A stretch of 45,614 nt of DNA, from NCBI GenBank assembly GCA_016218805.1, contig JACRCW010000036.1:1-45614 (forward strand). Direction: 5' to 3'. Source of the stretch: Deltaproteobacteria bacterium. Lineage in GTDB: Bacteria > Myxococcota > JACRCW01. Under the pieces are notes generated by a model. That model saw only the letters and a list, made by a program, of their open reading frames with translations. It was not told the DNA's origin and did no database searches. The stretch's first letter is position 1. Each line of letters starts with the position of its first letter. Made by a program: the position numbers and the translations under genes. Positions 7,455 through 15,306 of this stretch are shown piece by piece.

Positions 7455-9584
7455 TCACGGCGGTCCCGGGTACCAGGTGAAGCCGCTGGCCCGGTCAAAG
7501 ACAACGGCGGGCCGCACGCCCTCTTTCAGCTCCAGGCGCCGGGCAGAGACAAACGGCCACGCATCCGGATCGGCGCCGTCCCCAATCCGCACCATGACGT
7601 CATGGTGGCCAGCGGGCAGTTCCCAGGACTCCAGCCCCACGCTGGCGCCATCCCCCCACAGACCATGCGGTGGATACGCCTGCGCGTGGACCCGTTGCCC
7701 GTCAACAAACACCTCCAGGCGGACGGGCTGCCTTCGGCGTTCGCACTCGGTGTCACGCCGCATGTGCGGTGGGCGCCTGGCCTGCTCCTCCTGGCTCAGC
7801 CGGCGGCATTGCTCCTCCATGGCGCCGGGGTGCCTGAAGGAGACCGCCAGCCGCGGTGGCATCTTCCGGGGCGCCCAACTGACGACGGAACCACCCCACA
7901 GCAGCGCAGCGGTCATACACGCCGTCACCACGGCGCCCGCCCAGCGCGGAACCGCACGCGGCGCCGGCGCGGGGCGGTGCGCCAGAAACGCCGCGGCCTG
8001 CTGGCGCAACGCGTCCACCTGGCGCGGATTGCCTTCAATGATACGCACGCGCTCCGCGAGCCTCCGGTCATGCAGGCCCACGTCGCGTTCATCGGCGATG
8101 CGCAGTCGGGTCCAGCGCATCCCCTCGCGGAACCGCGCCACGCCGCCGCACCCGACGATGAGCACGTGCGTGGCCCCGCGTCTAAGCAGGCGCGACACGG
8201 TGATGGCCTGCACCCATCCGGCACAGGGCACCATGCACGCGCGATAACCGGGAAGCGCGTTGCAGTGGCCGTCCTCGTCCACCCGCAGCCCCGGCGGGAC
8301 GGCGTCATGACACAGGAACGCCACCGCGTGTGCCGCGCCGCCACCCGGCGCGGACCATTGCTCAAGACGGGCCCGCTCGCGGAGCATGTCGTAATGCGGC
8401 AGCGTGGCCGCACCCGTGTGACAGCTCCCCACGCAGATGCCGCATGACAGGCACCGGGAAGGATCAACGCGCGCCTGCGCGGGAAAACGCCGTTCATCAT
8501 CGCGCGGCACCATGGCAATGGCGTCGTACGGGCAGTCCTTCACGCACTGTTCGCAGGCGTTGCAGCGCGGTGTCACGATGTTGGCCGCGGGACGGCGCGC
8601 ACGCGCCAGCAGCCACGGCGCCGCGAAGACGGGGATCCCCACCGCCAGCGTCCACGCCACCACGCGGCCGCCACTGCTGGCGTCAAACAGCAACAACGGC
8701 CACAGGTACCACGCGTCCAGCGCCATGCGGCCGGGCACCACCGCCATCAGCGCCGGAGCGGCGGCCACGGGAGGCAGGACGGCGGACAACGCCAGGATTC
8801 CCAGCACCAGTGCCAGCGCCAGGGGACGCGCTGCCAGGAATTCGGGGCGGGCCAGGCGGGCAATGTGCAGCCACAGCGCAATGCCCATGCCCAGCGGCAG
8901 CAGCATGTGCACAAAGAACACGACGAAGAACAGCAATGAGTTGACCGTCGCGTCCGCGACGAACTCGCGCGACATGGGGTCATTGAAGATGGGCAGCACG
9001 TCCGCGGCGCGCGCGGAAACCAGCGCTATCTCGCGCGCTGTTTCGTCCCAGACCAGCCAGTAGCCGAGCCAGCCCACGGCCCACAGCAGCCCCACGGCCA
9101 TCCCCCCGGTCACCCACGCCAGCCAGCGCGCGCCGGTGAAGCGCCGCGCAGACGCGAGGCGCAGCGCGTGCCACAACGTGAAGGCCATGCACCCGTCAGA
9201 ACTGTAACGGTGCGCCGCGCGCACCAGCCGCGACAGCCATCCCGCCTCCATGGCGCGCATGGACGCGTGCGCCAGGTGCACCGACGGCGAGTACCACACC
9301 AGCAGCAGCACGCCGGTGACGCACGCGGTGATGAGCAACGTGTTGGCCACCGCGCCGCTGTGCAACAGCGGGTTCCACTCATCCGGCACCACGCGGCGTG
9401 AGCGCGCCTCCACCCAGCTCACCAGGGTTTCCGCAGCGCGGAACAGCGCTTGACCGCGGACCGGGGGTTCCGGTTGCGACTCCAACGGACCTTCCGCCGC
9501 CGCCGGCGCCTGCTCCGGATCCTCCGCGCCGTCACAGCCCGGTGCGCCCGGGTCGCGGTCGGGCTTGGCGGTGACGGTGACCAT
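7455..9584 (-). CDS. Cytochrome b / 2x[4Fe-4S] ferredoxin / FlpD-like fusion protein
   Basis: A 709-residue fusion. Residues about 70-245 are a cytochrome b N-terminal-like membrane domain with two His-x13-His pairs (His125/His139 and His226/His240), the classic ligands of two b hemes. More membrane helices follow to about 330. Two ferredoxin motifs, CNACEQCVKDCP (Cys341-351) and CLSCGICVGSCH (Cys378-388), predict two [4Fe-4S] clusters. Residues about 418-560 resemble the FlpD/MvhD small iron-sulfur subunit (FLCHDA, CMVPC, HVLIVGCGG). One further helix and a beta-rich tail complete the protein. The ATG at 9584 overlaps the stop of the SCO gene by one base, so translation is coupled. Inference: a quinone-linked electron entry module for the NO reductase. 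I do not know a characterised protein with this full order. Confidence 0.85.
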   Translation of the reverse strand: MVTVTAKPDRDPGAPGCDGAEDPEQAPAAAEGPLESQPEPPVRGQALFRAAETLVSWVEARSRRVVPDEWNPLLHSGAVANTLLITACVTGVLLLVWYSPSVHLAHASMRAMEAGWLSRLVRAAHRYSSDGCMAFTLWHALRLASARRFTGARWLAWVTGGMAVGLLWAVGWLGYWLVWDETAREIALVSARAADVLPIFNDPMSREFVADATVNSLLFFVVFFVHMLLPLGMGIALWLHIARLARPEFLAARPLALALVLGILALSAVLPPVAAAPALMAVVPGRMALDAWYLWPLLLFDASSGGRVVAWTLAVGIPVFAAPWLLARARRPAANIVTPRCNACEQCVKDCPYDAIAMVPRDDERRFPAQARVDPSRCLSCGICVGSCHTGAATLPHYDMLRERARLEQWSAPGGGAAHAVAFLCHDAVPPGLRVDEDGHCNALPGYRACMVPCAGWVQAITVSRLLRRGATHVLIVGCGGVARFREGMRWTRLRIADERDVGLHDRRLAERVRIIEGNPRQVDALRQQAAAFLAHRPAPAPRAVPRWAGAVVTACMTAALLWGGSVVSWAPRKMPPRLAVSFRHPGAMEEQCRRLSQEEQARRPPHMRRDTECERRRQPVRLEVFVDGQRVHAQAYPPHGLWGDGASVGLESWELPAGHHDVMVRIGDGADPDAWPFVSARRLELKEGVRPAVVFDRASGFTWYPGPP

Positions 9585-10540
9585 CAGCCCCGTCCGGCCA
9601 GCTCCACCGGCTCGGCCAGCAACAGGCGCAGCGCCTGCCCCAACCACTGTTCCTGCTGGGGGTCCAGCGTGAAGTGATACGCCACGCGTCCCGCCCGGTC
9701 GATCACGATGAATACGTTGGCGTGGTCAATAACCCCGGTTTCCGGATTGCGTTGGCGGGTGATGTCAAACCGGTCCAGCGCGCGCTCCACCTCCGCGGGT
9801 GGCCCCGTGAGCAGGCGATACCTCGGCGTGGTCACGCCCTGCGCCTGGGCCATGCGCGCCAGTTGCCCGCGGTCATCCCGCTGCGGGTCCAGCGTGATGC
9901 CCAACACCGTGACGTCCGCCTGCTCCGCCTCCGTGAGCGTGGCCACCGCGCGCTTGGCCTGCCCGAGAATGCGCGGACAGGCCAATCCGCAGGATGCGTA
10001 GACGGCGGTCACCAGCACCACGCGCCCGCGCAGCGCCTCCAGTGACACCGCGGCGCCGTCCTGGTCGGCCAGGGTGAACCGCGGTGGCGGGAGCGCCGTG
10101 CGCAGTTCGCGGGCGGGGAACACGGTGGTGTCCGCCCGCGCGCCCGTGTCCGCCAGCAGCGCAAACGCGCCGCCGAGCGCGCTGACAACGACCATGCCGG
10201 TGGCCGCGACGGGAAGATACGCGGACCGCCCGTGCGTCCATTGGTCACGCAGCGGCTGGCGCCAGATGACAAACACCACCACCATGAACAACAGCAACTC
10301 CGAGAATGTGGCGGCCACCATGCTCCACCGCATGCCGCCCGTTGCCGGGTCATAGCCAAAGCACCACACCCGGAACTGCTCCGCGAAGTTGCCGCCGGTA
10401 CCGGCCGGCAGCGCCAGCAGCGTGGCCAGCAGCACCGCGAACAGTCCCAGCGTGGCCAGCGCCAGGGCCGGAAATGCATAGCCGGCAAAAAAAACTTCCA
10501 CGGCGGCCAGGGCGCCCCGCGGCGTGTGGGTCACGCGCAT
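9584..10540 (-). CDS. SCO1/SenC family copper chaperone with three-helix membrane domain
   Basis: The product has 318 residues. Residues 13-46, 70-93 and 109-130 are membrane helices, unusual for SCO proteins, which normally have one. The C-terminal 170 residues form a thioredoxin-like SCO domain with the copper-binding pair in YASCGLACP (Cys184 and Cys188, spacing CxxxC) and the distal His273 in DHANVFIV. SCO proteins load the CuA centre of oxidase subunit II, which matches the CuA gene two positions upstream. It begins 4 bp after subunit I ends, and its stop overlaps the start of the cytochrome b fusion. The extra helices could be a fused oxidase accessory subunit. Confidence 0.9.
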   Translation of the reverse strand: MRVTHTPRGALAAVEVFFAGYAFPALALATLGLFAVLLATLLALPAGTGGNFAEQFRVWCFGYDPATGGMRWSMVAATFSELLLFMVVVFVIWRQPLRDQWTHGRSAYLPVAATGMVVVSALGGAFALLADTGARADTTVFPARELRTALPPPRFTLADQDGAAVSLEALRGRVVLVTAVYASCGLACPRILGQAKRAVATLTEAEQADVTVLGITLDPQRDDRGQLARMAQAQGVTTPRYRLLTGPPAEVERALDRFDITRQRNPETGVIDHANVFIVIDRAGRVAYHFTLDPQQEQWLGQALRLLLAEPVELAGRG

Positions 10541-10544
10541 GGGG

Positions 10545-12308
10545 TCACCGCACGTGCCAGGCGTCCGCCAGCGCCTTCCAGTTGGCGAAGTAGTAGACCG
10601 CGAAGGACGCCAGCAGCAGCAGCACGAGCACCATGGTGCCGGGGGTCTTGTGCTCGTCGTGGTCGGTGAGGTGTTCGCGCTGGATGACGGTGGCGGCGTT
10701 GGCGGCCCACTGTTCCATGGGCTTGCCCGCGTTGGACCGGCCCAGGAACACCGCCCAGACCGTCAGGAGCAGGAAGATGAGCAGCCCGGTGAACGCCACG
10801 GTGCCGCCAATGCCCACAAAACCCATCATCAGGTGCGCGCTGGCGTCAAACCCGGCGGAGAACTGTGCGCCGGTGAACTCAATGTCCCAGTGGCGCCGGG
10901 GCACCCCGGCACTGCCGGCGAGCGACATGGCCACCGCCATGATGGTGATCCCGGCGGCGAAGATGAAGGGTTGGATGCGGGCCAGCGCCTTGGCCGGGTA
11001 TTCCTTCTGGAAGACCAGCGGCACCACGTAATAGGCCAGGCCCATGAAAGCCAGGGAGGTGCCGCCCACGACGGTGGTGTGGAAATGCCCCGGAATGCGC
11101 AGCGTGTTGTGGGCAATGATGTTGATCTGCTGGGTGCCCAGCGTCACGCCGGTGATGCCGCCCAGAAAGCCGAAGATGACCAACGAGAAGAAGAACGCGG
11201 AAAACCCGGGATTCCCCCACGGAGCCGCGAACAACCAGCCGAACAGGCCCTTGTTGAAGCCCTTGCGGCGCATGGCCACTTCCACAGACGCGGGGACGGT
11301 GAAACCGTGAATCATGGACGCGGCCACGGCGAGGTACATGGCGTAGGACGTGTTCCAGATCTTCCAGCCGGCACTCACGCCGGGGTCAACCAGCAGGTGA
11401 TGCGCCGAGGCCAGGTTGATGAACAGGATGTAGAGGACAAACGCGCCGCGGCACACCGCCTGGTTCAGCGGCTTGGAGCCGGTGGTGAGCGTGCCCATCA
11501 GGTACCAGACGGAAACCATGGCGCACACGTTGATCTGCTGCGACTGGTGCCCCAGTCCCCACCACACCAGCCGGTACCACGCCGCATCCGGCTGGTCCGT
11601 CCATCCCACCGCCCAGGTGAACGTGGGAATCATCACCACGGCGCCGTGCAGCAGGGTGACGGTGGCAATGATGGCGGCGGCCGTGGCGCCAAAGACCACC
11701 AGCGGCACCGAGCCCACATACGTCCGGTCCCTCCGGGCGATGTAGAGGGTGACAAAGAAGTTGATCACCCCGACGAGCGCGCCCACCGCGAACAGGATGA
11801 CGCCCAGGTAGAAGGCCCAATGGGCCTGGATGGGCACATAGGACGTCATCAGCACGTCCGCCTTGCCGATGAGGACCGTAGCGTTGACGATCAACGCGCC
11901 GGCCAACATCAGCACCAGGGAGACCCAGGCCAGCGCCTTGGAGCCCAGCCGCGAGTTCAGCAGCGTGGTCCCGACGAAATAGAGAATGCCGATCTCCATG
12001 AAGATGATCCAGAAGATCAGCATGTTGAGGCCGTGCAACGTGAGCGTCCGGTAGTACCACTCGGCACTCAGCAGGTGGACGGACGGCCAGCGCGTGAGCG
12101 CCACCAGCAGCGCGGCCACGCCGCCCACCAGCAGGAACACCACGGCCAGGACCGCGTTGAGCTTGATGAACAGCTGCGCCGTGAGACACACGGGCAATCC
12201 CGTGGTGTCACACGCGCGCACGGCGCCCTGGTGGTTGCCCTGGCGGAACCCGGGCGCCTCGTCCGCGGCGGCGGGAGCGCCCATGTCGTTGGCGGTGGTG
12301 GTTGTCAC
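10545..12308 (-). CDS. Heme-copper oxidase superfamily subunit I, B-type, active-site Tyr replaced by Gln (candidate eNOR)
   Basis: The 587-residue protein has about 13 membrane helices. All six metal ligands are visible: His92 (helix II, low-spin heme), His254 (helix VI), His303-His304 (helix VII, SAHHLLVD), His408 and His410 (helix X, IPGHFHTTVVGG). The helix X sequence and general pattern are B-family-like. The helix VI motif, normally GHPxVY, is GHQSQQ, so the Tyr that cross-links to His in oxygen reductases is Gln258. That substitution fits NO reductase lineages (eNOR, from memory) rather than an oxygen reductase. GTG 12308 follows the subunit II stop after one base and has GGAGG upstream. 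Subunit II, SCO and cytochrome c genes flank it. Oxygen reduction cannot be excluded from sequence alone. Confidence 0.9.
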   Translation of the reverse strand: MTTTTANDMGAPAAADEAPGFRQGNHQGAVRACDTTGLPVCLTAQLFIKLNAVLAVVFLLVGGVAALLVALTRWPSVHLLSAEWYYRTLTLHGLNMLIFWIIFMEIGILYFVGTTLLNSRLGSKALAWVSLVLMLAGALIVNATVLIGKADVLMTSYVPIQAHWAFYLGVILFAVGALVGVINFFVTLYIARRDRTYVGSVPLVVFGATAAAIIATVTLLHGAVVMIPTFTWAVGWTDQPDAAWYRLVWWGLGHQSQQINVCAMVSVWYLMGTLTTGSKPLNQAVCRGAFVLYILFINLASAHHLLVDPGVSAGWKIWNTSYAMYLAVAASMIHGFTVPASVEVAMRRKGFNKGLFGWLFAAPWGNPGFSAFFFSLVIFGFLGGITGVTLGTQQINIIAHNTLRIPGHFHTTVVGGTSLAFMGLAYYVVPLVFQKEYPAKALARIQPFIFAAGITIMAVAMSLAGSAGVPRRHWDIEFTGAQFSAGFDASAHLMMGFVGIGGTVAFTGLLIFLLLTVWAVFLGRSNAGKPMEQWAANAATVIQREHLTDHDEHKTPGTMVLVLLLLASFAVYYFANWKALADAWHVR

Positions 12309-12309
12309 G

Positions 12310-12837
12310 TCAGTCCTCCACGATGATCTTGCCGGCCATCAGGTGGTGCCCGATGCCGCAGAATTCGTTGCAGATGATGGAGAAGTCTCCCGACGACGTG
12401 GGGGTCAGCGTCAGCACGTGGTCGTAGCCGGGAATGACCTGGAAATTCATGTTGAGCGGTTGGAGCGAAAAACCGTGATTCAGGTCCAGCGAGGAGATGT
12501 GCACGCGGTAGGTCTGATTGCGCTTGAGTTTGAGCACCGGGTACCAGCGCCACATCTGCGCCTGCAGGTAGACATCGGTCCCCGGCGGCGGTGCCACCAC
12601 GGCGACACCCTTGTCCTCACCCACGGTGTTGGCCGCCACAAAGCGGTTCACGCGCTCCGCGAAGTCCGCCGGGGCCACGCGATACGCTTCGCCGGTGGAG
12701 TTCTGTTTTCCCTTGAAATGCCAGTACGGCATCATCAACGTCAGGATCAGGCACCACGCCAGCGCCAACCCGATCCACAGGCGTTCGCCTCCGGAGGGGG
12801 CCTTGAACCAGTCATCGGCAGGAATCTGGTGACTCAT
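12310..12837 (-). CDS. Heme-copper oxidase subunit II with CuA centre
   Basis: A 175-residue protein with one N-terminal membrane helix (residues 20-38) and a periplasmic cupredoxin domain. CuA ligands are complete: His121 (LNHGFS), Cys156, Cys160, His164 and Met167 in ICNEFCGIGHHLM, matching the CxExCGxxHxxM rule. The length and single helix resemble ba3/B-type subunit II rather than the two-helix aa3 type. ATG 12837 has GAGGAG nine bases upstream; the longer open frame is not needed. It sits between the 47-residue membrane peptide and subunit I. It should accept electrons from a cytochrome c, plausibly the lipoprotein encoded at the end of this operon. Confidence 0.93.
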   Translation of the reverse strand: MSHQIPADDWFKAPSGGERLWIGLALAWCLILTLMMPYWHFKGKQNSTGEAYRVAPADFAERVNRFVAANTVGEDKGVAVVAPPPGTDVYLQAQMWRWYPVLKLKRNQTYRVHISSLDLNHGFSLQPLNMNFQVIPGYDHVLTLTPTSSGDFSIICNEFCGIGHHLMAGKIIVED

Positions 12838-12847
12838 GGTGGGCTCC

Positions 12848-12991
12848 TCAGGGCAGCGTGGCGAGTGGCAGGCGGTACAGCTCAAACCAGCCCCAGGCGG
12901 TGTAGGAGAGGAAGGGCACGGCGATGCCCAGGGCCAGCAGCAGCCAAGGGTTGTCCATCAGTGACTGGAAGGGATGTTTACGACGACCCAT
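12848..12991 (-). CDS. 47-residue single-helix membrane peptide, probable oxidase small subunit
   Basis: A short gene starting at ATG 12991 with GGGAG about nine bases upstream. It encodes a basic N-terminus (MGRRKHPF), one hydrophobic helix at about residues 17-37 (LLLALGIAVPFLSYTAWGWF) and a short tail. Its start lies 34 bp inside the 3' end of the HCO paralogue gene in another frame, and its stop is 10 bp before the subunit II start, so it is embedded in the operon. One-helix subunits of similar size occur in ba3 and cbb3 oxidases (for example CcoQ and subunit IIa). No homology to those is claimed; the role is inferred from position and topology. Confidence 0.7.
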   Translation of the reverse strand: MGRRKHPFQSLMDNPWLLLALGIAVPFLSYTAWGWFELYRLPLATLP

Positions 12992-14367
12992 GGTGAACTC
13001 CCGGGTTGGAACGTGGAAGCTGCGCGGCGACGGAAAACGGTGAGGGTGAAGAGGGCCAGGAACAGCACGCCGCCGGTGATGGCCACCAGTCCGCCGGCGC
13101 CCATCACCACCAGGCCCGTCCATTCCAGTGCGGTGCGGACGTGCTGCTCGGCGCCGTAGGCTTTGCGGGCCATTCCCTCCGCGCCCGCCAGCGCAAAGCC
13201 CAGCGCGAACACCAGTTGTCCCGCGCCGAACCACAGCGGCTGCACCACGCTGAGCCGCTGCAGCCGCCCGCTGGGCACCGGCGCACCCAGGGCGCGCAGC
13301 ATGGGCCAGGTGATGGTCATGAAGCCGGCGGTCACCGCGCCAATGCTGGCGTGGTAGTGCGCCGGCACCATGGTGGTGGAGCCGCGGATGAGCGCGCCCA
13401 GCAGAAACCCCACCACCGTCAGTGCGGCGCTGGCGCAGAAACCCAGGACACGCGGATCACGCATCCGCACCTGCCCGGCGCGCACCGCCCGCAGCAGCGC
13501 CTGCAGGCACGCGGCAAGGAAGGCGAGGACCACCGGAAAGATGCCCCAGCGCATGAACTGGGTGAACGCTTCATGCACCTCACCGCGCTGCACGCCCTGG
13601 AGCGCCAGCACCGGGGCCGCAAGAGCCGGCAGGAGGAGCAGACCAAACAGTGCGGCCGCCACGCGTCTGGGCAGCGGTGACCGCCCCAGGGCCGGCGTCA
13701 GCAGCATGAGCCACACGGACAACATGGCCGCCACGCTGGCAATCTGCAGCACGTGACCACCGCCCCAGAACAACAACTCAAAGCGCCCCTGCGCCGGCAA
13801 CCCCGCCGGCAGTGAACTGGCCGCGCCGCCAACCGTGAGCAGCGCGAGCAGAAATGCCAGTGCGGCCGTCCGCAATCCCGGCACCGCCGCATCCGGCACC
13901 AGGCCGCCCGGCGCCGGTGGCTCCCGCCACGGGAGCAGACGTTCATCCAGCAGCGTCCACGCCACCCCGCCAAAGAACGCCGCCAGCCCCACGAGGAACG
14001 CGCCGTGGTCCAGCGCGGGCACGTAGTTGCAGAGCACCGGTTGGACGTCCGGTACCAGCGCCGTGGCAATCATCAGCGTGATCCCCGCCACCGCGATTCC
14101 CGGGCCGGCCGCTCCGCGGCGCGGGACCGCGGACCGCGCGGGCAGCATGGAGAACAACGCAGCCAGGAACGCGTAGAACCAGACCAGGATGGACAGGTCC
14201 ACGTGCACCACCAGCGCGCGTTTGAAGAACTGGGGACTGGGCATCCACGGCGCCAGGAACGGCAGCCGCGCAACCACCAGGGCGAGCGCCACGCTGCCGG
14301 CGACCACCAGGCTCCCCACGGCCACCACCAGCCACCGCGCTGCGCCGCGCCCACCGTGCTGCTGCAA
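12958..14367 (-). CDS. Heme-copper oxidase-like membrane protein with altered active site (paralogue of subunit I)
   Basis: The 469-residue protein has about 12 membrane helices and aligns by eye with the subunit I encoded downstream: helix VI FWGGGHVLQIASVAAMLSVW versus WWGLGHQSQQINVCAMVSVW. It keeps helix II His55, helix VI His205 and the helix X pair His337/His339 (PAHYHASIG). The helix VII His-His of the copper or iron B site is His265-Glu266 (GEVHEAFTQF), and the Tyr position is Ile, with Gln one residue earlier. It may be a catalytic NO-reductase relative with a Glu ligand, or a non-catalytic heme-binding subunit. The start is TTG 14367 with GGAGG nine bases upstream; the adjacent ATGGAC-type inverted repeat suggests repression at this promoter. 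It is first in the operon. Confidence 0.8.
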   Translation of the reverse strand: MQQHGGRGAARWLVVAVGSLVVAGSVALALVVARLPFLAPWMPSPQFFKRALVVHVDLSILVWFYAFLAALFSMLPARSAVPRRGAAGPGIAVAGITLMIATALVPDVQPVLCNYVPALDHGAFLVGLAAFFGGVAWTLLDERLLPWREPPAPGGLVPDAAVPGLRTAALAFLLALLTVGGAASSLPAGLPAQGRFELLFWGGGHVLQIASVAAMLSVWLMLLTPALGRSPLPRRVAAALFGLLLLPALAAPVLALQGVQRGEVHEAFTQFMRWGIFPVVLAFLAACLQALLRAVRAGQVRMRDPRVLGFCASAALTVVGFLLGALIRGSTTMVPAHYHASIGAVTAGFMTITWPMLRALGAPVPSGRLQRLSVVQPLWFGAGQLVFALGFALAGAEGMARKAYGAEQHVRTALEWTGLVVMGAGGLVAITGGVLFLALFTLTVFRRRAASTFQPGSSPWVVVNIPSSH

Positions 14368-14382
14368 GGGTGTTCCTCCTTC

Positions 14383-14402
14383 AATGGACTGCTAGGTCCA
14401 TT
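14383..14402. promoter_or_regulatory. Inverted repeat operator 1 (AATGGAC-N6-GTCCATT)
   Basis: A perfect 7-bp inverted repeat with a 6-bp spacer, just upstream of the Shine-Dalgarno of the HCO paralogue gene at 14367. It shares the ATGGAC/GTCCAT core with the second site 31 bp away. Its position between a divergent Rrf2 regulator gene and the reductase operon makes it a probable binding site for that regulator. Confidence 0.65.
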
Positions 14403-14414
14403 AATGGCCGATTG

Positions 14415-14432
14415 ATGGACAGTCAAGTCCAT
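14415..14432. promoter_or_regulatory. Inverted repeat operator 2 (ATGGAC-N6-GTCCAT)
   Basis: A perfect 6-bp inverted repeat with a 6-bp spacer, centred 31 bp (about three helical turns) from operator 1. It lies about 40 bp before the Rrf2 start. Two phased copies in one intergenic region argue against chance. Confidence 0.65.
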
Positions 14433-14471
14433 TGATGGCATCCGTGCGCCCGCTGGGCTAGGTACCGCGCC

Positions 14472-15029
14472 ATGCCCGCCATGCTCCTGTCCCAGACCAG
14501 CGAATACGCGCTGCGCGCCATGGCCCAGCTCGCTACGCTCCCCGCCGACCAGGCCACCAACTCCCGGTTGCTGTCGTCGGAGACCGGCATTCCCAACCAC
14601 TACCTTTCCAAGATCCTGCGCAAGCTGGTGGCGGCGGGCCTGCTGGACTCCGGGCGGGGCCACCACGGCGGCTTCCGGCTCGCGCATCCTCCCGGCGCCA
14701 TCACCTTCCGCGCCATCCTGGCCGCACTGGATGAGGAATGTGATCCGGATCGGTGCGCGTTTGGGTGGGGGCGCTGCAATGCGCGCAACCCGTGCTTGCT
14801 GCACCCCGCGTTCAATGAATTGAACTCATTGACCTGTCACTGGGCGGACCGCTTCACGCTGGCGGACCTGTTGGCACAACGGCGCGGCGCGCGGGGCCGG
14901 ACGGCTGATGGGCGCGGCAAGCCCGCCGCGCGCAAGGCGCCCGGCGCCGGACAGGGGACTCGCCGCGCGCTCACGGGGACGCGGCCGGGCTTGGGGGCCA
15001 GCCGAGCTCCGCACGCCCCTCCGCGGTGA
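14472..15029 (+). CDS. Rrf2 family transcriptional regulator, NsrR-like
   Basis: A 185-residue protein with the Rrf2 winged helix-turn-helix (LSQTSEYALRAMAQLA...LSKILRKLVAAGLLDSGRGHHGGFRLA). It has four cysteines in the cluster region: Cys90, Cys95, Cys102 and Cys108 (C-x4-C-x6-C-x5-C, ending NPCLLHPAF). This resembles NsrR and other Rrf2 proteins that hold an NO-sensitive Fe-S cluster. ATG 14472 and ATG 14481 are both possible; the family usually begins M-x-L-S, as at 14481. It is divergent from the NO-reductase operon, with two inverted repeats between them. The basic, low-complexity tail after about residue 140 is unusual, and the last 59 bp overlap the convergent DUF59 gene. Confidence 0.85.
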   Translation: MPAMLLSQTSEYALRAMAQLATLPADQATNSRLLSSETGIPNHYLSKILRKLVAAGLLDSGRGHHGGFRLAHPPGAITFRAILAALDEECDPDRCAFGWGRCNARNPCLLHPAFNELNSLTCHWADRFTLADLLAQRRGARGRTADGRGKPAARKAPGAGQGTRRALTGTRPGLGASRAPHAPPR

Positions 15030-15306
15030 TCCGGGCCGGCGTCCAGCGCGGCTCAAACACCAGGTCCACGTCAACAAACGCGACGCCGTCCACCCGCCCC
15101 AGGCGGCGCTGCACGCCCTCAAGGATCATCTCCCCGGCGGGGCACGCGGGCGTGGTGAAGGTCATCACCACGCACAGAAAGCGCGTTTCCACGTCGTAGC
15201 GGACCGCATAGACCAACCCCAGGTGCGCGATGCTGATCCCGGTTTCGGGATCAAGGACGTCCTCCAGGGCGGCACGCGCTGCGGCTTCAACGTTCTCTTT
15301 TGTCAT
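14971..15306 (-). CDS. MIP18/PaaD-like DUF59 protein (Fe-S cluster biogenesis)
   Basis: A 111-residue DUF59 protein. The family pattern is complete: DPETGISIAHLGLVYAV, then VVMTFTTPACPAGEMI with the conserved Cys, then FVDVDLVFEPRWTPARITAEGRAELGW. Such proteins (SufT, PaaD, yeast Cia2/MIP18 relatives) help deliver Fe-S clusters. The ATG at 15306 overlaps the stop of the upstream HCO-like gene as ATGA, showing translational coupling. It is the last gene of the operon starting at 17400. Placement with RIC and DUF2249 genes suggests cluster repair after nitrosative damage (inference). Confidence 0.9.
   Translation of the reverse strand: MTKENVEAAARAALEDVLDPETGISIAHLGLVYAVRYDVETRFLCVVMTFTTPACPAGEMILEGVQRRLGRVDGVAFVDVDLVFEPRWTPARITAEGRAELGWPPSPAASP

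Noticed and set aside
10524..12326. 600-residue plus-strand open frame
   Set aside because: Antisense to the heme-copper subunit I with all ligands; composition (His, Gln, Gly, Arg) is a mirror artefact.
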